DNA of 64,000 nucleotides from an uncultured Aquimarina sp. GTDB taxonomy: Bacteria; Bacteroidota; Bacteroidia; Flavobacteriales; Flavobacteriaceae. This document shows, piece after piece, positions 29,543 to 41,087 of this stretch. The position numbers and the translations under genes were made by a program. The notes under the pieces are model-generated. The model saw nothing but the letters and a program-made list of their open reading frames with translations. It did no database searches and was not told the DNA's origin. The stretch's first letter is position 1. Every line of letters begins with the position of its first letter. Location of the stretch: NCBI GenBank assembly GCA_947500505.1, contig CANMSL010000018.1, positions 1 to 64,000 on the forward strand, read 5' to 3'.

Positions 29543-29651
29543 CTTAATTTTATTTAATCTAATAGTTAAATGTATAGTGTTCGCTTGATTTAATAATCCA
29601 ACCAATCAAACAATCCAATTACTCACCAACTCAAATATTTCAAAACACTAT

Positions 29652-30482
29652 TCATTTAAAAGTAACACTCACCGTATCCCGAAAATGCAACCCGAATAAA
29701 CTGGAGGCTCCACCAACCGTTCTGGGGTTACTTTTGTATATAGCCAATTCAAGGTACCCTGATGAATTAAAAACAGCTAGTTTTTTACCATCCTCTTCAC
29801 GTTTTGATTTTTCTATACCAAAATTTATCGCATCGCTATATCGCTCATAGATGGTATTAAAAACAGCACTTCTGGCAGTAATTTTAAATTCACGCCCTTT
29901 TCCCACATCTTCAAAAAGTTTTCGGGTAATATTGGTGATCAGGTTACCATAATTATCAATATAAATGATGCTTCCCACAATCTGCTTGTCACCAACATTT
30001 ACTATAGGTGTGATTCCTTTTATAAGTTTGATATCTTCAATAGTTTTACCAATAACCTCCAGTGTTCCTCCGCGGGCGATATGACACGCTACAGTCACAA
30101 ATACATCCAATACGGGAAAATTGGTTCCGATAGCATCGTGAATATTAATCTCCACGATTTTCTCGGGTCTGAATTCTGATGCAATTAACGAGATTAATCC
30201 GTTATTAGCGCAGATAAAATAGTGGTCATCGAGTTTTACAGCAATATGTTTATTTTCTGGATTGAGTTCACTATCGATACCTACAATATGTATGCTGCCT
30301 TTCGGAAAACTCTTATAGGCATTCTGAATTATATAGGCGGCTTCGGTAATATGGAATGGTGAGATTTCGTGCGAAATATCAACAATTACGGCTTCAGGAA
30401 GCTCCGTATAGATAGCACCTTTAACAGCAGATACAAAGTGGTCTTTGATTCCGAAATCAGTAGTTAAAGTTATTATTGACAT
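29652..30482 (-). CDS. SAM hydroxide adenosyltransferase family protein (DUF62-type)
   Basis: MSIITLTTDFGIKDHFVSAVKGAIYTELPEAVIVDISHEISPFHITEAAYII. Confidence 0.9.
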   Translation of the reverse strand: MSIITLTTDFGIKDHFVSAVKGAIYTELPEAVIVDISHEISPFHITEAAYIIQNAYKSFPKGSIHIVGIDSELNPENKHIAVKLDDHYFICANNGLISLIASEFRPEKIVEINIHDAIGTNFPVLDVFVTVACHIARGGTLEVIGKTIEDIKLIKGITPIVNVGDKQIVGSIIYIDNYGNLITNITRKLFEDVGKGREFKITARSAVFNTIYERYSDAINFGIEKSKREEDGKKLAVFNSSGYLELAIYKSNPRTVGGASSLFGLHFRDTVSVTFK

Positions 30483-30693
30483 CTATAATAATTGTTAATA
30501 TCTTTTAATCATTAGCGCTTAAAAATATGTAAATTTGCTATGAAGTAATTCAAAGTTTTTTTGAAACGAGGAATTTATAATAAAAACATACAAGTTTATC
30601 ATTTGGGACCACTAATATCTTATATGGCCTTACTAAAAAATCAACTTATGATGCGTTTTTCATTTTTGATTCCCCTACAAAAACTTCAAACTA

Positions 30694-30711
30694 TCCCGAT
30701 AGCTATCGGGA
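30694..30711. repeat. 18-bp perfect palindrome TCCCGATAGCTATCGGGA
   Basis: Sequence equals its own reverse complement; intergenic, upstream of phoH. Confidence 0.8.
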
Positions 30712-30763
30712 GAACAAACTTAGTTAATCCAAAAAACAAATCATACTAAAATTTCTATAGCTT

Positions 30764-31720
30764 TTGAACGAACTTATTATTGAACTGACAGAAATCAATC
30801 CACGGGAGTTTTTCGGACTTCAGAATAGCAATATTCAATTATTAAAAAAATACTTTCCTAAGCTGAAGATTGTTGCCAGAGGTAGCAAGATGAAGATATA
30901 TGGAGATGAAGATATGCTCGAGGAATTCGATTCGCGTCTCAATATGCTTTTGGAGCATTTTGGGAAATACAATAAGTTAGATGAAAATGTCATTGAGAGA
31001 ATACTTACCAGTGACAGTAAAGCGGATTATGAAACATCTGCAGCCAGTGGAGAAACACTGGTGCACGGAGTAGGAGGTAGGTCGATAAAAGCGCAGACCG
31101 CTAATCAACGTAAGCTTGTAGAATTAACATATAAGAATGACATGGTTTTTGCTATTGGACCTGCAGGAACCGGTAAAACTTATACAGGTGTGGCATTAGC
31201 CGTAAAAGCGCTAAAAGAAAAACAAGTAAGAAGAATCATCCTAACCCGCCCTGCCGTGGAAGCTGGAGAAAATCTTGGATTTCTACCAGGAGATCTGAAA
31301 GAAAAACTAGATCCATATATGCAACCATTATATGATGCTTTACGCGATATGATTCCCGCTGAAAAGCTTGAGAGTTTTATAGAAAAAGGAATTATTCAGA
31401 TTGCACCAATGGCTTTTATGCGAGGTCGTACACTAGATAACGCTTTTGTAATTCTTGATGAAGCTCAGAACACAACTCACGCGCAGATGAAAATGTTTCT
31501 GACACGTATGGGAAAAAATGCCAAATTCATGATTACTGGTGATCCTGGTCAGATTGATTTACCAAGAAGAATAATTTCTGGTTTAAAAGAGGCTTTATTG
31601 GTCTTAAAGGGAGTTCCTGGAATCGGTATTATTCATCTGGATGATAAAGATGTGATTCGTCATCAACTTGTTAAAAAAGTTATTGCCGCGTATAAAGAAA
31701 TAGAAAACAGGAATGATTAA
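30764..31720 (+). CDS. PhoH family ATPase
   Basis: FAIGPAGTGKTYTGVALAVKALKEKQVRRIILTRPAVEAGENLGFLPGDLKEK; TTG start. Confidence 0.95.
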   Translation: MNELIIELTEINPREFFGLQNSNIQLLKKYFPKLKIVARGSKMKIYGDEDMLEEFDSRLNMLLEHFGKYNKLDENVIERILTSDSKADYETSAASGETLVHGVGGRSIKAQTANQRKLVELTYKNDMVFAIGPAGTGKTYTGVALAVKALKEKQVRRIILTRPAVEAGENLGFLPGDLKEKLDPYMQPLYDALRDMIPAEKLESFIEKGIIQIAPMAFMRGRTLDNAFVILDEAQNTTHAQMKMFLTRMGKNAKFMITGDPGQIDLPRRIISGLKEALLVLKGVPGIGIIHLDDKDVIRHQLVKKVIAAYKEIENRND

Positions 31721-31724
31721 TTTT

Positions 31725-31771
31725 AATTAAGAATTAAGAATTAAGAATTAAGAATTAAGAATTAAGAATTA
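31725..31771. repeat. Short tandem repeat, 7-bp unit AATTAAG, about 6.7 copies
   Basis: AATTAAG repeated six times, then AATTA, between phoH and purC. Confidence 0.95.
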
Positions 31772-31858
31772 CGGATAATAATATATAGAATTAAGTTTCA
31801 ATAGGATATACTTTTCTCTTTGCGACTTAGATTTTAATATACTTTACAACTAAAAAAA

Positions 31859-32809
31859 ATGAGTACCATAGTTGATACCAATTATAATTTTCCTGGTCAG
31901 AAATCAGTCTATAAAGGAAAAGTAAGAGAAGTATATAACATTAATGACGATTTGTTGGTGATGATTGCTACAGACCGTTTGTCAGCATTTGATGTTGTGA
32001 TGCCAAAAGGAATTCCGTTTAAAGGACAAATCCTAAATCAGATTGCTACGCAAATGATGAAAGCTACTGAAGATTTAGTGCCTAATTGGCTCATTGCTAC
32101 TCCTGATCCTAATGTTGCTGTCGGTTATCTTTGTGAGCCTTTTAAAGTTGAAATGGTGATCAGAGGATATCAATCCGGCCATGCTGCCAGAGAGTATAAA
32201 GCTGGTAAAAGAACATTATGTGGTGTGCCAATGCCAGAAGGAATGAAAGAAAATGATAAATTTCCTGAACCGATCATAACCCCTTCTACCAAAGCTGATA
32301 ACGGTGAGCATGATGAAGACATTTCCAGAGAAGAAATTTTAGCAAAAGGCATAGTTTCTGAAAAAGATTATCTGGTATTAGAAGATTATACCAGAAAGTT
32401 ATTTCAAAGAGGAACGGAAATTGCTGCAGAGCGAGGATTGATTTTGGTGGATACCAAGTATGAATTCGGAAAAACAAAAGATGGAAAAATCGTACTGATT
32501 GATGAGATTCATACACCGGATTCTTCTCGTTATTTCTATGCTGAAAAATATGAGGAAAGACAACAAAAAGGAGAAGCCCAGAAACAATTGTCTAAGGAGT
32601 TTGTAAGACAATGGTTGATCAGTAATGATTTCCAGGGGAAAGAAGGACAACAAATCCCTGATATGTCTGAAGAATATATCAATTCTGTATCAGATCGTTA
32701 TATCGAACTATTTGAAAATATTACAGGAACTACTTTTAATAAAGCTGATATTTCTGATATTCTGAGTAGGATAGAAGCAAATGTGTTGGAGTATCTGAAA
32801 ACAGCGTAA
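31859..32809 (+). CDS. purC: Phosphoribosylaminoimidazolesuccinocarboxamide synthase
   Basis: [42 protein letters not shown]. Confidence 0.95.
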   Translation: MSTIVDTNYNFPGQKSVYKGKVREVYNINDDLLVMIATDRLSAFDVVMPKGIPFKGQILNQIATQMMKATEDLVPNWLIATPDPNVAVGYLCEPFKVEMVIRGYQSGHAAREYKAGKRTLCGVPMPEGMKENDKFPEPIITPSTKADNGEHDEDISREEILAKGIVSEKDYLVLEDYTRKLFQRGTEIAAERGLILVDTKYEFGKTKDGKIVLIDEIHTPDSSRYFYAEKYEERQQKGEAQKQLSKEFVRQWLISNDFQGKEGQQIPDMSEEYINSVSDRYIELFENITGTTFNKADISDILSRIEANVLEYLKTA

Positions 32810-32810
32810 A

Positions 32811-33248
32811 TTATTTGTTTTTGGTTTTCAATTCTTGTCTGCGCATTGGCATTTGATCGATTCTGTCAAATATCTTTTTAGCTGTAATAAATTCATTAGA
32901 TTCCATTTTAATTTCCCCATCCAATCCTATGAGGATTGTTTTGAAATCTTCTTTAGAAGAATTGTACTTTTTGTAAAGATTGTTGTTTTTGGATATTTTG
33001 TTTTTTCTTAATTCTTTTAGAAAAGTAGTTGGAGTGATCTTGTATATGAGAAGTTTTCTTTTTCCTAACTGTTCCTTACTGTTCTCGAACTCTTGAAGCT
33101 GTTTAATAAGTTTAGGATTTTGATAAGAATCACCAATAACCAGTATCAAGCGTTCTTTCCATAAGTGTTTATCCAGATCTTGAGCGAAAGTTAATAATGG
33201 TAAAATTAGTAACAAGGATACTAAGGTTTTCATTGATAAAAGATACAA
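32811..33248 (-). CDS. DUF4174-like protein
   Basis: KHLWKERLILVIGDSYQNPKLIKQLQEFE...FKTILIGLDGEIKMESNEFITAKKIFDRIDQMPMRRQEL. Confidence 0.78.
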   Translation of the reverse strand: MYLLSMKTLVSLLLILPLLTFAQDLDKHLWKERLILVIGDSYQNPKLIKQLQEFENSKEQLGKRKLLIYKITPTTFLKELRKNKISKNNNLYKKYNSSKEDFKTILIGLDGEIKMESNEFITAKKIFDRIDQMPMRRQELKTKNK

Positions 33249-33283
33249 AAAAGCAACCAGGTCCTACAACCTAATTGCTTTTT
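33247..33283 (-). terminator. Intrinsic terminator downstream of leuB
   Basis: AAGCAA..AGGT..ACCT..TTGCTTTTTT hairpin on the minus strand. Confidence 0.7.
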
Positions 33284-33304
33284 GATAAAAATAGATAATC
33301 TCTA

Positions 33305-34420
33305 TTATATAATTGTAGATTGGCCTACGTGTATATTTTCAAAATTCATGTTAGAATCCTCGGGATTAAGGATGTAATCATAGATAAAATCTCCTACTTT
33401 TTCGGTAGTCAAAGGATTGGAATTATTCAGGTCTGGAGTAGTAATATTCAGTTCTAATGCTTTTTCCACTCCATCTTTTATAGCTTGTGCCTCATCCATA
33501 AGGTCAAAATGTTCTAAAAGCATCGCAGCAGAGAGGATGGCAGCAATCGGATTAGCGATTCCTTTGCCTGTTGCTTGTGGATAGGATCCGTGGATAGGTT
33601 CAAACATACAACAGGTGTCACCAACAGATGCAGAAGCTAACAGTCCTATTGAGCCACCTATCACACTGGCTTCATCAGAAATAATATCTCCAAACATATT
33701 CTCTGTCAGGATTACATCAAACTGACTTGGATTGAGAATCATCTGCATAGCAGCATTATCTACAAATAAGAAATCAACATTTATATCCTTATAGTCTTTG
33801 GCTATTTCCGTCACCACTTTTCTCCATAAGCGCGAAGATTCTAAAACATTCGCTTTGTCTACTAAGGTGAGTTTTTTTCTACGTTTTTGGGCAGCTTTAA
33901 AGGCAAGATGCGATATACGCTCTATCTCCTCCTGTGAGTACTCACATAAGTCTGACGCTACGGTTCCTGCTTCGTTTAGATGTTTCTTACCAAAATAAAT
34001 CCCACCTGTTAGTTCTCTATAAATAGAAATGTCGGTGCCTTCTATAATTTCTCTTTTTAAAGGTGATTTGTCTAATAATGTTTCATAAGCTTTCACCGGA
34101 CGAATATTGGCATATAGGCCTAATTCCTTTCGCAAACGTAACAATCCTTGTTCTGGTCTTATAGATGCACTCGGGTTATTGTCATATTTAGGATCTCCGA
34201 TCGCTCCAAAAAGAACCGCATCCATATTGGCACAAAGCTCCAAAGTTTCATCAGGTAAAGGATTACCCGTTTTATCAATAGCAATAGCGCCCACCAACGC
34301 CTCTTTAAAGGTAAAAGTATGGTCAAATCGATGCATAATAGCTTCTAGAGCTTTGATAGCTTGTGCAGTGACCTCGGGTCCAATTCCGTCTCCTGATAAT
34401 ACAGCAATTTCTAGTTTCAT
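33305..34420 (-). CDS. leuB: 3-isopropylmalate dehydrogenase
   Basis: MKLEIAVLSGDGIGPEVTAQAIKALEAI...ENMFGDIISDEASVIGGSIGLLASASVG. Confidence 0.96.
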   Translation of the reverse strand: MKLEIAVLSGDGIGPEVTAQAIKALEAIMHRFDHTFTFKEALVGAIAIDKTGNPLPDETLELCANMDAVLFGAIGDPKYDNNPSASIRPEQGLLRLRKELGLYANIRPVKAYETLLDKSPLKREIIEGTDISIYRELTGGIYFGKKHLNEAGTVASDLCEYSQEEIERISHLAFKAAQKRRKKLTLVDKANVLESSRLWRKVVTEIAKDYKDINVDFLFVDNAAMQMILNPSQFDVILTENMFGDIISDEASVIGGSIGLLASASVGDTCCMFEPIHGSYPQATGKGIANPIAAILSAAMLLEHFDLMDEAQAIKDGVEKALELNITTPDLNNSNPLTTEKVGDFIYDYILNPEDSNMNFENIHVGQSTII

Positions 34421-34556
34421 AGATTGGTATCTATTTTTATATTATTATTGTTATATAGAACTCTTTTCCTAAGTCCTACAAGATGTTGAAATGTTTTTAT
34501 ACTTTTTATACTATTTTTATGTTTTCTTTAGCAAGCTCATCTTGATAATATTGTAA

Positions 34557-35144
34557 CTAAACTCTTGTTTTTTCGAAGGCTTCAATTTCAGATTTGTTAC
34601 TGATCAAAAAGTCAATATCATCATATCCATTCATTAAACACATCTTCTTATAGTTATTTATTTCAAAATTTTCTTCAGAGCCTGTTGATTGGATTGTAAT
34701 TTTTTGAGTCTCCAGATCTACTTCAATTTGGGTTGTTGGATCTTTTTTAATCTCAATAAATAACTCTTGAAGATATTCCGGAGAAACCTGAACAGGTAGT
34801 AAACCATTATTCAGTGAATTTCCTTTAAAAATATCGGCAAAAAAACTAGAGATAACTACCTTAAATCCATAATCTTGTAAGGCCCAGGCCGCATGCTCTC
34901 TACTAGAACCACAACCAAAATTATTTCCGGCAACCAGAATATTACCAGAGTTTTCATTTTTATTTAAAACAAAATCTTCATTTGCAGTGCCATCTTTATG
35001 AAAGCGCCAGTCTCTGAAAAGATTTTCTCCAAAGCCTTCGCGGTTCGTAGCCTTCAGAAAACGAGCCGGGATGATTTGATCTGTATCTACATTCTCAATG
35101 GGCAACGGTATTGCAGAGGATAGCAACTTTATAAACTTATCCAT
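34557..35144 (-). CDS. leuD: 3-isopropylmalate dehydratase small subunit
   Basis: [19 protein letters not shown]...[15 protein letters not shown]. Confidence 0.96.
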   Translation of the reverse strand: MDKFIKLLSSAIPLPIENVDTDQIIPARFLKATNREGFGENLFRDWRFHKDGTANEDFVLNKNENSGNILVAGNNFGCGSSREHAAWALQDYGFKVVISSFFADIFKGNSLNNGLLPVQVSPEYLQELFIEIKKDPTTQIEVDLETQKITIQSTGSEENFEINNYKKMCLMNGYDDIDFLISNKSEIEAFEKTRV

Positions 35145-35148
35145 ACTT

Positions 35149-36531
35149 TTAATTCAGATGTTTAGTGATATCAATAATTTTTCCTTCTATGGCGGTGGCA
35201 GCTGCTACCAAAGGACTAGCGAGAATGGTTCTGGCACCTTGTCCCTGGCGGCCTTCAAAATTTCTATTGGATGTAGAGACGCAGTATTCTCCTTCAGGTA
35301 TTTTATCATCATTCATTGCCAAACATGCCGAGCATCCTGGTTGTCTTAGTTGAAAACCAGCTTCTTCAAAAATCGCATTCAGTCCTTCATCAGCTATTTG
35401 TGAAGCAACTTGTTGCGATCCTGGAACAAACCAAGCCGTTACATTATTAGCTTTTTTCTTTCCCTTAATATAACTTGCGGCAACTCTAAAATCTTCTATA
35501 CGGCTATTGGTACAGCTTCCTATGAAAACATAATTGATCTGCTGATCGACCAATGATTGGCCTTTTTCAAAATTCATATATGCTAATGATTTTTCAAAAG
35601 AAGCATTGTTTTCCATGGGTATAGTCGAAGTAACTTTGATTCCCATTCCCGGATTTGTTCCGTAGGTGATCATAGGCTCTATGTCAGATGCATCAAAATG
35701 ATACTCTTTATCAAAAACAGCACCTTCGTCTGTGGGCAATGTTTTCCAATACGCTACTTTTTTGTCATAAGCTTCACCTTTGGGAGCGAATTTTCTTCCT
35801 TTTACATATGCAAAAGTAGTTTCATCCGGAGCGATTATACCTCCTCGCGCTCCCATTTCGATACTCATATTACAAACAGTCATACGACCTTCCATAGACA
35901 TTTCTTCAAAAACATTACCAGCATACTCACAAAAATATCCGGTACCTGCATTGGTTCCTAATTTAGCAATGATATAAAGAATAACGTCTTTGGGTAAAAC
36001 ACCTGGTTTTAGTTTTCCTTTCACATTCACACGTAAACTTTTAGGTTTTTGAAGTAATAAACATTGACTCGCAAAAACCTGAGCTACCTGACTTGTTCCT
36101 ATACCAAAGGCTATAGAACCAAAGGCGCCATGAGTGGACGTATGACTATCTCCGCATACTAAAGTCATTCCCGGTTGGGTGATACCTAATTCAGGAGCCA
36201 TTACATGAACTATACCATTATATTTGTGACCCAGTCCATAAAGTGTAATATCATTTTTCTCACAATTTTTCGTAAGCTGGGCCAATTGATTTCTAGATAA
36301 GGGGTCTTTTACAGGTAAATGCTGATCAATCGTTGGTGTATTATGATCTGCAGTGGCTACAACCTGATTCGGTCTAAAAATTGAAATTCCACGTCTTTCA
36401 AGCTCGTTAAAAGCTTGTGGACTTGTAACTTCGTGGATGAGGTGTTTATCTATATAAAGTACTTGAGGGCCATTCTCTACTTCTTTGACAACGTGAGCGT
36501 CCCAAACTTTATCAAATAATGTCTTCTTCAT
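35149..36531 (-). CDS. leuC: 3-isopropylmalate dehydratase large subunit
   Basis: [15 protein letters not shown]...[13 protein letters not shown]...[13 protein letters not shown]. Confidence 0.97.
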   Translation of the reverse strand: MKKTLFDKVWDAHVVKEVENGPQVLYIDKHLIHEVTSPQAFNELERRGISIFRPNQVVATADHNTPTIDQHLPVKDPLSRNQLAQLTKNCEKNDITLYGLGHKYNGIVHVMAPELGITQPGMTLVCGDSHTSTHGAFGSIAFGIGTSQVAQVFASQCLLLQKPKSLRVNVKGKLKPGVLPKDVILYIIAKLGTNAGTGYFCEYAGNVFEEMSMEGRMTVCNMSIEMGARGGIIAPDETTFAYVKGRKFAPKGEAYDKKVAYWKTLPTDEGAVFDKEYHFDASDIEPMITYGTNPGMGIKVTSTIPMENNASFEKSLAYMNFEKGQSLVDQQINYVFIGSCTNSRIEDFRVAASYIKGKKKANNVTAWFVPGSQQVASQIADEGLNAIFEEAGFQLRQPGCSACLAMNDDKIPEGEYCVSTSNRNFEGRQGQGARTILASPLVAAATAIEGKIIDITKHLN

Positions 36532-36581
36532 ATAATTTTGATATTCTTACTTTTAATGAGAAAAAAAGATAATACTGTGTT

Positions 36582-37754
36582 TTAAGCTACTGCCGCGGCT
36601 TCAACCTCTACAGTTTTCATAATTTGGTGAATATCTTCATCCACTACTTCTTTCTTTCTGTCAGCGTAATTTAAAAATTCTTTGTATACTTCATCTAACT
36701 GAAGCTTAGTTAATTCATACCCAATTTTTTTGGATCTGTAGGCCAGTGCCGCTCTGCCGCTTCTAGCTGTAAGTACAATGGCTGATTCTGTAACTCCTAC
36801 TTCAGCCGGATCTATAATCTCGTAGGTTTCCCGGTTTTTGATAACACCATCCTGATGTATTCCCGAACTATGAGCAAAAGCATTTGCACCGACGATCGCT
36901 TTATTAGGTTGAACCAGCATACCCATACTTTCAGAAACCATAAGACTAGTATCATATAATAACTTAGAATTGATATCTGTATTCAGATCTAAATATGGAT
37001 GTTGTTTCATGATCATCACCACTTCTTCTAAAGCGGTATTTCCCGCACGTTCTCCTATTCCGTTAATAGTACACTCTATTTGTCTGGCTCCATTGATTGC
37101 TCCAACAATAGAATTAGCGGTTGCCAAACCTAAATCATTATGACAATGACAGGAAATAATAACATTATCTATACCAGTGACATTTTCCTTTAAGTATTTT
37201 ATTTTAGCACCATATTCTTCAGGTAAACAATATCCAGTCGTATCCGGAATATTGAGGACAGTAGCACCAGCTTTTATCATAGCTTCGCAAACTCTTGCCA
37301 GAAACTCATTATCTGTACGTCCGGCATCTTCAGCATAAAATTCTACATCTTCCACAAAGGATTTGGCATATTTTACAGCGGCTACGCCTCGTTCTATTAC
37401 TTTGTCTTGTGTAGAGTTAAATTTATACCGTATGTGGGATTCTGATGTTCCGATTCCCGTATGTATTCTTGGTTTTTTAGCATATTGAAGTGCTTCAGCT
37501 GCAACCTTTATATCGTTTTCTACAGCCCTCGTGAGTCCACAGACAGTTGCATTTTTAACGATTTTTGCTATTTCATTCACCGAAAGAAAATCTCCTGGAC
37601 TGGATACAGGAAATCCTGCTTCTATAACATCAACGCCAAGAAGGTCTAGCCGCTCTGCAATCACTAATTTCTGCTTAGTATTTAGTTTACAACCCGGGAC
37701 TTGTTCTCCGTCTCTTAACGTAGTGTCAAAAATTTGGACTTTAGAATCGCTCAT
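36582..37754 (-). CDS. leuA: 2-isopropylmalate synthase
   Basis: [57 protein letters not shown]; operon with leuC/D/B. Confidence 0.94.
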   Translation of the reverse strand: MSDSKVQIFDTTLRDGEQVPGCKLNTKQKLVIAERLDLLGVDVIEAGFPVSSPGDFLSVNEIAKIVKNATVCGLTRAVENDIKVAAEALQYAKKPRIHTGIGTSESHIRYKFNSTQDKVIERGVAAVKYAKSFVEDVEFYAEDAGRTDNEFLARVCEAMIKAGATVLNIPDTTGYCLPEEYGAKIKYLKENVTGIDNVIISCHCHNDLGLATANSIVGAINGARQIECTINGIGERAGNTALEEVVMIMKQHPYLDLNTDINSKLLYDTSLMVSESMGMLVQPNKAIVGANAFAHSSGIHQDGVIKNRETYEIIDPAEVGVTESAIVLTARSGRAALAYRSKKIGYELTKLQLDEVYKEFLNYADRKKEVVDEDIHQIMKTVEVEAAAVA

Positions 37755-37958
37755 ATATGTGAATTAAAATTTTTGATAATCTTGTTAACACGACATCTTT
37801 TTTAAATATTATTCTAAAGATGTTTTAGTATTCTCTTACGAATTTATATTTTGGTTATTCAAAAAGAAGGGATTTAGCTATTCGTTTTACAACGTTGAAA
37901 TGTTTTGGAGGCGAGTTAACTTTCTTGTAATCAATTAAATGAAATATAATTTCTTACA

Positions 37959-39503
37959 ATGACTAATGATCAAAAAGATCCTTTGTTCGTTTTAGTGAAG
38001 TCACTCTCTAAGTCAGAAAAACGACAGTTTAAAGTGTATGTTGGAAGATTAGGAGTCAATACCGACTCTAAATTCTTGGCGCTCTTTAACCATCTTGATA
38101 AAAGTGAATCGCTGGATGAAGAGTTAATTGTGTCTAAAGGAATCGTAAAAAAACAGCAACTCTCTAACCTGAAAGCACATTTGTATAAACAAATTCTGAT
38201 AAGTCTTAGATTAAGTCCATTACATCAGAATATTAGATCGCAGATCAGGGAACAACTTGATTTTGCAACTATCCTATATCATAAAGGACTTTATAAACAG
38301 AGTTTGAAGATTTTGGATAAGGCAAAAACTGTGGCAAAGGAAAATGAAGAAAATAATATAGCCTACGAAATTGTAGAATTAGAAAAGGTAATCGAAACCC
38401 AATACATTACCAGGAGTATCAATAGTCGTGCAGATGAACTAACCATTGAGGCTAAAATGCTGAGTATGAAAAATGTACTTACCAGCAGATTGTCCAATCT
38501 TTCACTTCAGTTATACGGTCTAATGATTAAAAGTGGATATGTTCGGAATGATAAAGAACATAAAATAATCACTAATTATTTTGAAAGCAAATTGCCAAAA
38601 TATGATTGGAATATTCTTGGTTTCAGAGAAAAATTGTGGTTATACAAAGCACATTTATGGTATAGTTTTATGGTTCAGGATTTTTTGTCTTGTTATAAAT
38701 ATTCTAAAAAGTGGATTGATTTATTTTATGAAAACCCTAAGATGATCATTCTTAATCCTGTGTTTTTTTTAAGGGGAAATCACTACTTATTAGAGTCATT
38801 ATATTTGATTCAGGATAAAACTCAGTTGAAATTAACCCTTAGTAAATTTGAAAAAACAATTAGTTCTGAAGACTTTCCAATTGATGACAATATCACGGTG
38901 CTTTCATTTCAGTTTATATATAATAATAAATTTAATGTACATTTTCTGGAGGGAACTTTTGAAGAAGGAGAGTACCTGGTAGCAGAAATTTTGGATGGAA
39001 TTAGGCAATATAAAAATCGACTGGATGATCATCATATCATGGTGCTGTATTATAAAATTGCATGTTTGTATTTTGGCATGGCCAATCATCGTAAATGTAT
39101 AGAGTATCTTAGTAAGATTATCAATAATAAGTCCCTGAAAATGCGAGAGGATTTAATGTGTTTTGCAAGAGTTCTAAGCTTGGTGGCGCATTATGAAGCG
39201 GGAATGGATTATCGTTTAGAGTCCCAATTGAAGGAAACGTATCGCTTTTTGATTAAAATGAATGATTTACACGAAGTACAAAAAGAAATGATTAAGTTCC
39301 TCAAAAATCTTGGTGATATATTTCCGCATCAGATTAAGGATGAATTCAGAAAACTTCATAAAAGATTGAAGCAATATGAGAATCATCCATACGAGAAAAG
39401 GGCGTTTTTATATCTAGATATTTTATCTTGGTTAGAAAGTAATATAGAGAGCAGACCAGTTGCTGATATTATCAAAGAAAAATCTAAAAAACTGGTTCGT
39501 TAA
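37959..39503 (+). CDS. Hypothetical protein, alpha-helical repeat (TPR-like)
   Basis: 514-aa ORF with helical-repeat character; intact; no recognised catalytic motif. Confidence 0.65.
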   Translation: MTNDQKDPLFVLVKSLSKSEKRQFKVYVGRLGVNTDSKFLALFNHLDKSESLDEELIVSKGIVKKQQLSNLKAHLYKQILISLRLSPLHQNIRSQIREQLDFATILYHKGLYKQSLKILDKAKTVAKENEENNIAYEIVELEKVIETQYITRSINSRADELTIEAKMLSMKNVLTSRLSNLSLQLYGLMIKSGYVRNDKEHKIITNYFESKLPKYDWNILGFREKLWLYKAHLWYSFMVQDFLSCYKYSKKWIDLFYENPKMIILNPVFFLRGNHYLLESLYLIQDKTQLKLTLSKFEKTISSEDFPIDDNITVLSFQFIYNNKFNVHFLEGTFEEGEYLVAEILDGIRQYKNRLDDHHIMVLYYKIACLYFGMANHRKCIEYLSKIINNKSLKMREDLMCFARVLSLVAHYEAGMDYRLESQLKETYRFLIKMNDLHEVQKEMIKFLKNLGDIFPHQIKDEFRKLHKRLKQYENHPYEKRAFLYLDILSWLESNIESRPVADIIKEKSKKLVR

Positions 39504-39512
39504 CTATAGTTT

Positions 39513-40373
39513 ATGCAAAAGAATACCCAGCACCTGCGGAATGTTTTAGAACTAAACCTGGCTATGCTTTTTATTAGTACCTCTGGGGCACTAGGAAGAT
39601 ATATTGATATGCCGGTGCCAGTGACCATTGGTTTTAGAGCATTATTGGCGGGAATTATACTATTCTTGTTTTGCAAATGGAAAAAGATATCTTTCAGAAT
39701 AGCATCGGGTGATCGTTTTACCATAGTATTTAGCGGAATACTAATGGGATTGCATTGGATTACATATTTCTACGCATTAAAGATGTCTAATGTTGCCATA
39801 GGAATGCTGTCCTTATTTACGTATCCCGTAATTACGTCTTTTTTAGAGCCAATACTTCTAAAAACAAAATTTCAGAAAATGCATTTGGTTTTAGGATCTT
39901 TAGTTATGTTAGGTATCTATTTTTTAGTTCCCGATTTTAGTCCAGAGAACTCTTACGCAAAAGCTGTTGGTTTGGGAGTCACATCTGCGCTATGTTATGC
40001 ACTCCGAAATCTGATTATGAAAACCAAAGTAAGTAATTATCATGGTTCTTTGTTAATGTGGTATCAATTAGTGATCATTAGTATCCTATTATTACCAGCA
40101 CTTTTTGTAATGGATAGCTCTGGAATTGTTACACAGTGGCCCTGGATCTTGGTATTGGCAATTCTAACCACAGCATTAGGTCATACATTATTTTTGTTTA
40201 GTTTGAAAAGATTTTCGGCCACCACTGCAAGTATTATAAGTAGTATACAGCCTGTCTATGGAATCGTGATAGGAATTATATTTTTGAGAGAAATACCTGT
40301 GCTTACGACAGTAATTGGTGGAATTTTGATTTTGACTTCTGTAGTGATAGAAAGTGTACGATCATACAAATAG
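39513..40373 (+). CDS. EamA/DMT-family transporter
   Basis: Ten hydrophobic segments; ALSTSGALGRYID.../GLHWITYFYALKMSNVAIGMLSLFTYPVITSFLEP EamA repeats. Confidence 0.88.
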   Translation: MQKNTQHLRNVLELNLAMLFISTSGALGRYIDMPVPVTIGFRALLAGIILFLFCKWKKISFRIASGDRFTIVFSGILMGLHWITYFYALKMSNVAIGMLSLFTYPVITSFLEPILLKTKFQKMHLVLGSLVMLGIYFLVPDFSPENSYAKAVGLGVTSALCYALRNLIMKTKVSNYHGSLLMWYQLVIISILLLPALFVMDSSGIVTQWPWILVLAILTTALGHTLFLFSLKRFSATTASIISSIQPVYGIVIGIIFLREIPVLTTVIGGILILTSVVIESVRSYK

Positions 40374-40384
40374 TATTTAAGAAG

Positions 40385-41086
40385 TTATTTCTTCATTATG
40401 TCGTCCCACAACGGATCGGATGGAGGAGGGGCCAGAATGGTTAAAGATTCTTTTTTGACAGGATGAACAAAAGTCAATTTTCTTGAGTGCAAATGAATAC
40501 TTCCATCACTATTACTCCGATCAGCACCGTATTTTAAATCTCCTTTAATTACGGATCCGATGTTTGATAATTGAGATCTTATCTGATGATGCCTGCCGGT
40601 ATGAAGATTAATTTCTAAAACGCAATAATTATCGAGTCTTTTTATAATGGTATAATCCAAAATAGCTTTTTTGCTATCGGCTACTTCATTTTTATGAGCA
40701 TACGATTTGTTTTGTTTCGGATTGCGTTTCAGCCAATGAATAAGCGTGTCATTTTCTTTCGGAGGAGCCTTTTTTACAACGGCCCAATATGTTTTTTTGA
40801 CTTCTTTATTAGCAAATAATTTATTGAGTCTGGGTAGGGCTTTACTTGTCCTGGCAAAAACAACAATACCACTTGTAGGACGATCTAGCCTATGCACTAC
40901 ACCGAGATAAACAGCGCCAGGTTTGTTATACTTTTTTGCAATATATTCTTTTACCACTTCGCTAAGTGGTTTATCTCCTGTTTTATCTCCTTGTACAATA
41001 TCACCAGCTCGCTTATTAACGATAAACAAGTGATTATCCTCATAAAGGACCTGGAGATTGGATTTAGTGGAGATTACTTTGGACAT
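40385..41086 (-). CDS. RluA-family pseudouridine synthase
   Basis: VLYEDNHLFIVNKRAGDIVQGDK...VHRLDRPTSGIVVFARTSKA...LHTGRHHQIRSQL. Confidence 0.93.
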   Translation of the reverse strand: MSKVISTKSNLQVLYEDNHLFIVNKRAGDIVQGDKTGDKPLSEVVKEYIAKKYNKPGAVYLGVVHRLDRPTSGIVVFARTSKALPRLNKLFANKEVKKTYWAVVKKAPPKENDTLIHWLKRNPKQNKSYAHKNEVADSKKAILDYTIIKRLDNYCVLEINLHTGRHHQIRSQLSNIGSVIKGDLKYGADRSNSDGSIHLHSRKLTFVHPVKKESLTILAPPPSDPLWDDIMKK

Positions 41087-41087
41087 G

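Noticed and set aside
30561-30749. 62-aa ORF upstream of phoH
   Set aside because: Overlaps a TAAATTTG-like promoter region and a palindromic intergenic repeat; composition not protein-like; probably spurious.
31725-31771. CRISPR-like array
   Set aside because: A contiguous 7-bp tandem repeat without spacers; no cas genes in the window.
36532-37958. Leucine-rich leader peptide attenuator before leuA
   Set aside because: I looked upstream of leuA (37755-37958) and saw no Leu-codon-rich short ORF followed by a terminator hairpin.
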